Assembly: GCF_036373705.1 (NCBI RefSeq)
Contig: NC_089858.1
Span: 14,317,249 to 14,381,248, forward strand
DNA length: 64,000 nt
Direction of reading: 5' to 3'
Origin: Amia ocellicauda
Taxonomy: Eukaryota > Chordata > Actinopteri > Amiiformes > Amiidae
The translations under genes and the position numbers were made by a program. The notes under the pieces are model-generated. The model did no database searches and was not told where the DNA came from. It saw only the letters and a list, made by a program, of their open reading frames with translations. Each line of letters begins with the position of its first letter. The first letter of the stretch is position 1. Positions 59,801 through 64,000 of the stretch are shown here, piece by piece.

Positions 59801-62800
59801 TATAATATTCTTCTGTGTCTGCATATTTTCTCTGTGCACATTATTCATCAGAATAAAAACAGGAACTATGAAAACCTCGACCAACTGTCCTATGACAACA
59901 AGCGAGGACCCAAGGTATATTTGCATGGACAATGCACGCCGCCCACCAATTCTCTAAACGTAGCAACTAGAAACCAATCAAACACAGTCACCAATCGACC
60001 CAGAAATGTTTTTTATCTGGTAGCACGTATTTTTATTTTGAGACATTTTTTATGATTTTAATCGAGAATGGTTTTATGTTGGACAATTATTATTTCAATA
60101 TGAAGCCCAGCCTTATTTTTGTGTAAGAAATGCATGTATTAAACCAACAAGTTTGCAAGTATATTTCTTTGTGGAGATCTGGTAGTGTGGGACAGACACT
60201 TCCCAGATACTACTTCCCTTTTTGCAGCATTTCTTACTTTCGATTTTTTTTCTTTGGGAAAAGCGTGTCCCCCCCCCTCCACCCGATTTTCATTTCCAGT
60301 TGCATCGACCTTCTTCCCCCTCTATCTCTAACATGCACGTCCTTCTTTGGAGTCTTGATAACCCTCAGTTTGCATGCCCAATGCAGAACTTTTTTCTCCA
60401 ACCTTAAACTATTAATCTTTTTTAGTTGAACAGATTCTCTTGGAACTCATTTCTTTACAAAAAAAAATCTAAAGAAAACAAATCAAGAACTAAAGACAGC
60501 ATGGTTCTCGCGGGGGGTAAGTAGCCTACTTGACTGATTCTGTGCCCCAATCACAGGCAGAGAAAGTTCTACAGTTCAATCAAGACACAAACTTAACGGC
60601 ACTGCTGCAGGAAGCCAAAGAGCTGGAGGCCCGGGTCATCATCCTCTCCGCAAGGTCAGGCCTGTTTCCTCTCTTCTCTCCACACTGCCCCCAGAGGGCG
60701 CCAGGTTTTGCACTGAAATTGTCTTTGAGAAATGTGTCACTGAAAAGTTATTTAAAGCATTTTTTGGTTTTGTTCTTTCTTCTCAAGGAATACATGGCTT
60801 GTTTACAAGTTAAAAAAATATCACCATCTGTCAGAACTTCGGAGCTGTGCTGTAAAACACCGTATCCTGGGGGTGCTGTACCCTATGGTGTTTTCATAGT
60901 TAAGGTGTGCTATGAAACACCATATCCAGGGGGGTGCTGTACCCTATGGTGTTTTCATAATGCAGGACCCAATGATAAGTTCACCATCCTTGTGGAAGTG
61001 ACTACAGTAGAAAAACTACTGAAAGTATCATGAGGTGACAAGGGTGGTGTGATGGCCAACAAGAAATACCGCTGTTATAAGCAAGACAGCAGGGGAGATC
61101 ATCTGGTATTACTGTAGATCTGAATGTGTAACATTTTAAAAGCAATGTCAGCTTTGTGATAAACAGCTTAGTCATGTTATTTGTAAACAAAGAGGTTACC
61201 CTATGTATAAATATACCTCAGTCAATCATAGATGTTTTTCACAGTAGGTGAAAAGAACCCACATTGATCACAAATGTATTTGACTGTCATGGTCTGTAAC
61301 GCCTGCTGAATATGATTATATAGGAGCAGTGTGTCCAGTGCGGGGACTGTCCTATGCCCCAGGTGATGTATTGTCCTCCTGTTTTGACCTGGGGACACAA
61401 ACACGCACAGAGATACTCAGGGCAACACAAAGCAATAAACTGAAAACAATGGCAAATATATAATTACAAACACAGTTACATCTGCCACTGTTTCTGTAGC
61501 TGAGTGGTGGGATCGTAGTGAGGAGGAGGGGCTGTGTAGTGGATGCAGGGATGTGAAGAGTGATTTGTCTGTGGTGTCAGGGCTGGGAACAGAAGGGATG
61601 TAGTGACTGAACAGCTGTGGTAGGTGGCGTCCTTGAGATTAAAAAAGAGAAACACTCTGTAACACTTTATAGTACACCAATGACAATTTATACACCTATA
61701 CTGAAAAAGCCATTAACACTGAATTATATGTTTACAAAGGGTTTATATATTTAAACAATTGAATGATAGTGCAGCCAGTTTCTGCCAGGTTACTGACACT
61801 CTTAATACCTTGTGAATAAATTCCAGGACTATATGAAGGTTGTTTGTGCACACTGATCTAAAGAGTTACCAAAACCTCTCAGGCAGCGCCTGAGGTTCAG
61901 CTGACAGTGCTTGTTACTGACAGTGTCCTTTGTCTCCAGCGAGGAGGAGGCTGCTGCCGTTTACAAAGCTGCACGGTACCTGAACATGACTGGCTCTGGC
62001 TATGTGTGGCTGGTGGGCGAGAGGGAGATGTCAGGAAAGGCCCTGAGCGAAGCCCCTGATGGTAAGATCTCCTGTACAACCACTTACCTCTCACAACCTG
62101 CTCTGAATATTGCTCCTGCCAGGGTCTTCTAGGTTATTTATAACATCTGTGAAGCTCCAGAGAATGTACTGAACCTCACCATGCTAACAACTGACTCTCT
62201 GCATACATGTGTAATAAAAATACATGAACCATGTCAGATGTCCAACATTGATTTGAATGTCTGGCAGCTGTGTGGATCTGACTGGGCAGTGCAGATCTGA
62301 CTATTGTGTGGATCTGACTGAGTCGTGTGTTGGCAGGACTAATCGGCCTCCAGCTCATCAATGGGAAGAACGAGTCGGCGCACATCAGTGACGCGGTGGC
62401 TGTGGTGGCGCAGTCCATCCAGGAGCTCTTCGAGAAGGAGAACATCACAGAGCCGCCCCGGGGCTGCGTTGGCAACACCAATATCTGGAAAACAGGGCCG
62501 CTCTTCAAACGGTGTGGGAAGCTTAATTTACTAACAGTTCTACACATATGCAAACACAAGCATGCATGCATTCACTGACACTAAAACACACATATACTCT
62601 CACAAACACACACACTCATATGTGCAAACATACTGTACATCGTAAACTTTCACAGAATGGCACTCATGCTACGCTAAACACTTGCCTTGTGCAAATACTG
62701 TCAATTCTGTATGTCAAACAGTCAGTCTGCACTACAATCCTCACCAGGTCAAGTTGGCACCCCATGTGTTCAGAATATGTATCAAAATATATGCATTCGT

Positions 62801-64000
62801 TTGTGCTGCATTTGTGCTGGTTTGTGCCGCATAAATCATTGTTTGTGCCGGTATGGCTCCCGAGATATTAAAGATTATATTTTATGAGCTGTGACGTCAC
62901 TCAGCACCCCATCAACATCCAAATCGCACCAAAATAGTCTCTTTCGTTTGTGCTACATTAGTGCTGGTTTGTGCCATTAAAAGAAACATTTGTGCTATTT
63001 TATTTCTCTAGTTATTAAGCGATATTTTTTTAATTAGTGATGTCACTCAGCACCCCATCAACGTCCAAATCGCACCAAAATAGTCTCTTTTGTTTGTGCT
63101 ACGTTAGTGCCGGTTTGTGCCGTATTTGTTTTCATCAGTGCAGTTATAGTTTTTTAGATATTCATTTTTTAATTATCAGCGATGACGTCACCTAGCACCC
63201 CATCAAGCACAAATGCAGCACAAACTAATGCATATATTTTGATTCATATTCTGAACACATGGGGTGCCAACTTCACGGAGGTCCACAGACGCTCACTTGC
63301 TAATGGGGTCTTGCTTGACCTCGTCTTCGCTCTAACCTGGCCTCTCTTACTGGTCCTCTCTCTCTGCTTGGTCTCAGAGTGCTGATGTCCTCCAAGTACC
63401 CTGATGGTCTGACAGGACGGGTGGAGTTCAATGATGATGGTGATCGAAAATTCGCACACTACAGCATCCTGAACTACCAGAAGAGCAGGCTGGTTCAAGT
63501 GGGCGTGTTTAATGGAACACAAGTAGGCAAACACTTTTAATGATCTTTAGAGTCCTTTCAGCAGTCCTTTCTACACAGATGAACCACAGGGTATCTTTCT
63601 CTGACAAAGCATGTATGTTAATGTAATTATACTTTTCCTCACATCAAGGGCAAAAATCAGCACTAAATAGTATTTGATTTTAGAGAACATAGTGAGTATA
63701 CTGTGAATTTAAAAAAGACAGCCAAAAATATATAAAGGAGGAGAGGAGGGCAGAGGAGAAAACACAGTATGTTGCAAAGGATTTTAAACCATGTTTTGTG
63801 TAGGAAATCACTGTGTTCCATTGTGTCAGAGTAGCATCAAAGATCTCCACTTCTACTGTCTCTCTTTCCCCTCCACACGATCGCTTCATGTCCAAGTAAT
63901 ATGGAGGCCGTGCCATTTTTCTAATCACTTAATATTGTATGACCTGGATATAATGTGCTGTCTCTGGTGACCCTGCGCAGGTTGTGCTAAACAACCAAAG
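53172..64000 (+). CDS. grin1: NMDA receptor subunit GluN1 (GRIN1), 5' part, cut by window end
   Basis: Exons: 53172-53420, 55484-55618, 55955-56131, 59852-59914 (alternative N1 cassette), 60557-60654, 61940-62061, 62337-62511, 63378-63522 and 63981-64000 (continues past the window). All join in phase. They encode a signal peptide ([17 protein letters not shown]) and most of the amino-terminal domain ([71 protein letters not shown]). The ligand-binding and channel domains lie beyond the window. GluN1 is the glycine-binding subunit required in every NMDA receptor. Sequence is close to fish grin1a. Intron 3 is 3.7 kb and carries a 17-bp minisatellite. Confidence 0.98.
53844..53888. repeat. (ATT)n microsatellite
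   Basis: About 14 uninterrupted ATT units in GRIN1 intron 1. Confidence 0.95.
56714..56900. repeat. 17-bp minisatellite in GRIN1 intron 3
   Basis: About eleven copies of a unit close to CTGGGTCTGTGTCCTTG, with T/A and C/T variants between copies. Since 17 is not a multiple of three, the open frames across it are chance. Confidence 0.9.
58690..59035. repeat. A-rich low-complexity stretch in GRIN1 intron 3
   Basis: Dominated by AAAACAATT-, AAAAC- and TTAAAAT-like sequence; no element borders were seen. Confidence 0.6.
59852..59914 (+). CDS. grin1: GRIN1 alternative exon N1 (21-aa cassette)
   Basis: Exactly 63 bases between an acceptor (TTCATCAG) and a donor (CCCAAG|GTATAT), encoding [20 protein letters not shown] and a final Lys. 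This matches the mammalian N1 (exon 5) cassette at nearly every residue. Exons 3 and 5 both meet at a codon boundary, so skipping keeps the frame. In mammals this cassette changes proton, zinc and polyamine sensitivity and speeds deactivation (family knowledge). Its basic residues (K, R, K, R, K) are kept here. Confidence 0.95.
60845..60959. repeat. Tandem duplication of a hairpin unit
   Basis: Two copies (60845-60899 and 60905-60959), offset by about 60 bases, each with inverted AAACACC(A/G)TATCC ... TATGGTGTTTT arms around GGGTGCTGTACCC. Located in a GRIN1 intron. Confidence 0.8.
62751..63273. mobile_element. 523-bp element with long inverted ends and three ~145-bp units
   Basis: The outer 68 bases on each side are inverted copies with about two mismatches (starting AAGTTGGCACCCCATGTGTT). 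Inside, a unit of about 145 bases repeats, each with TGACGTCA or TGATGTCA followed by ACTCAGCACCCCATCA: sites at 62892-62899, 63038-63045 and 63183-63190. No coding frame. It lies in the GRIN1 intron between exons at 62511 and 63378. Probably a non-autonomous DNA transposon; the family is unknown to me. Confidence 0.85.

Overview
The window is nuclear DNA of a vertebrate, most likely a ray-finned fish. Genes are split by GT-AG introns. The repeats are fish-type Tc1/mariner, hAT and LINE copies with many CA, GA and AT microsatellites. The GRIN1 exons resemble fish sequences most closely. I cannot name the species; a non-teleost or early-branching teleost is only a guess.

Layout. 1-5652: no gene recognised. 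5654-6172: RNF224-type RING gene (+). 7514-9099: RNF183 (+). 9874-13193: PRPF4 (-), 13 coding exons, complete, 509 codons before the stop. 15962-16479: CDC26 (+), 88 aa. 18258-21076: SLC31A1/CTR1 copper transporter (-), 189 aa, with a 5' non-coding exon near 25069. 26593-28112: a Tc1 transposon with a frameshifted transposase. 31355-43832: a complete seven-exon Rieske oxygenase of the Neverland/DAF-36 family (+), 460 aa, with a 9.86 kb first intron full of repeats. 46452-47672: a Tc1/mariner element that looks intact, with perfect 29-bp terminal repeats and a 346-aa DD36E transposase. 48416-49240: a single-exon membrane RING gene. 53172 to the window end: the 5' part of GRIN1 (NMDA receptor subunit 1), with the alternative N1 cassette exon and an upstream RE1/NRSE-like site.

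The order and relative orientation RNF183 / PRPF4 / CDC26 / SLC31A1 match human 9q32. RNF224 and GRIN1 lie at 9q34.3 in human, so the window joins loci that are far apart on the human chromosome. PRPF4 and CDC26 diverge from a shared interval with ZNF143-, CRE- and ETS-like sites. The genes act in separate processes: splicing (PRPF4), the cell cycle (CDC26), copper uptake (SLC31A1), sterol metabolism (nvd), ubiquitination (three RING genes) and synaptic signalling (GRIN1).

The points most worth a second look are the intact DD36E transposon, the vertebrate Neverland gene, a palindromic repeat element with three TGACGTCA-like sites in a GRIN1 intron, a hAT element with an exact 8-bp target duplication, a 1.2-kb foldback in the nvd intron, and a duplicated non-coding block in SLC31A1. 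Exon borders were placed by eye from splice signals, reading frame and remembered family sequences; no alignment was run.
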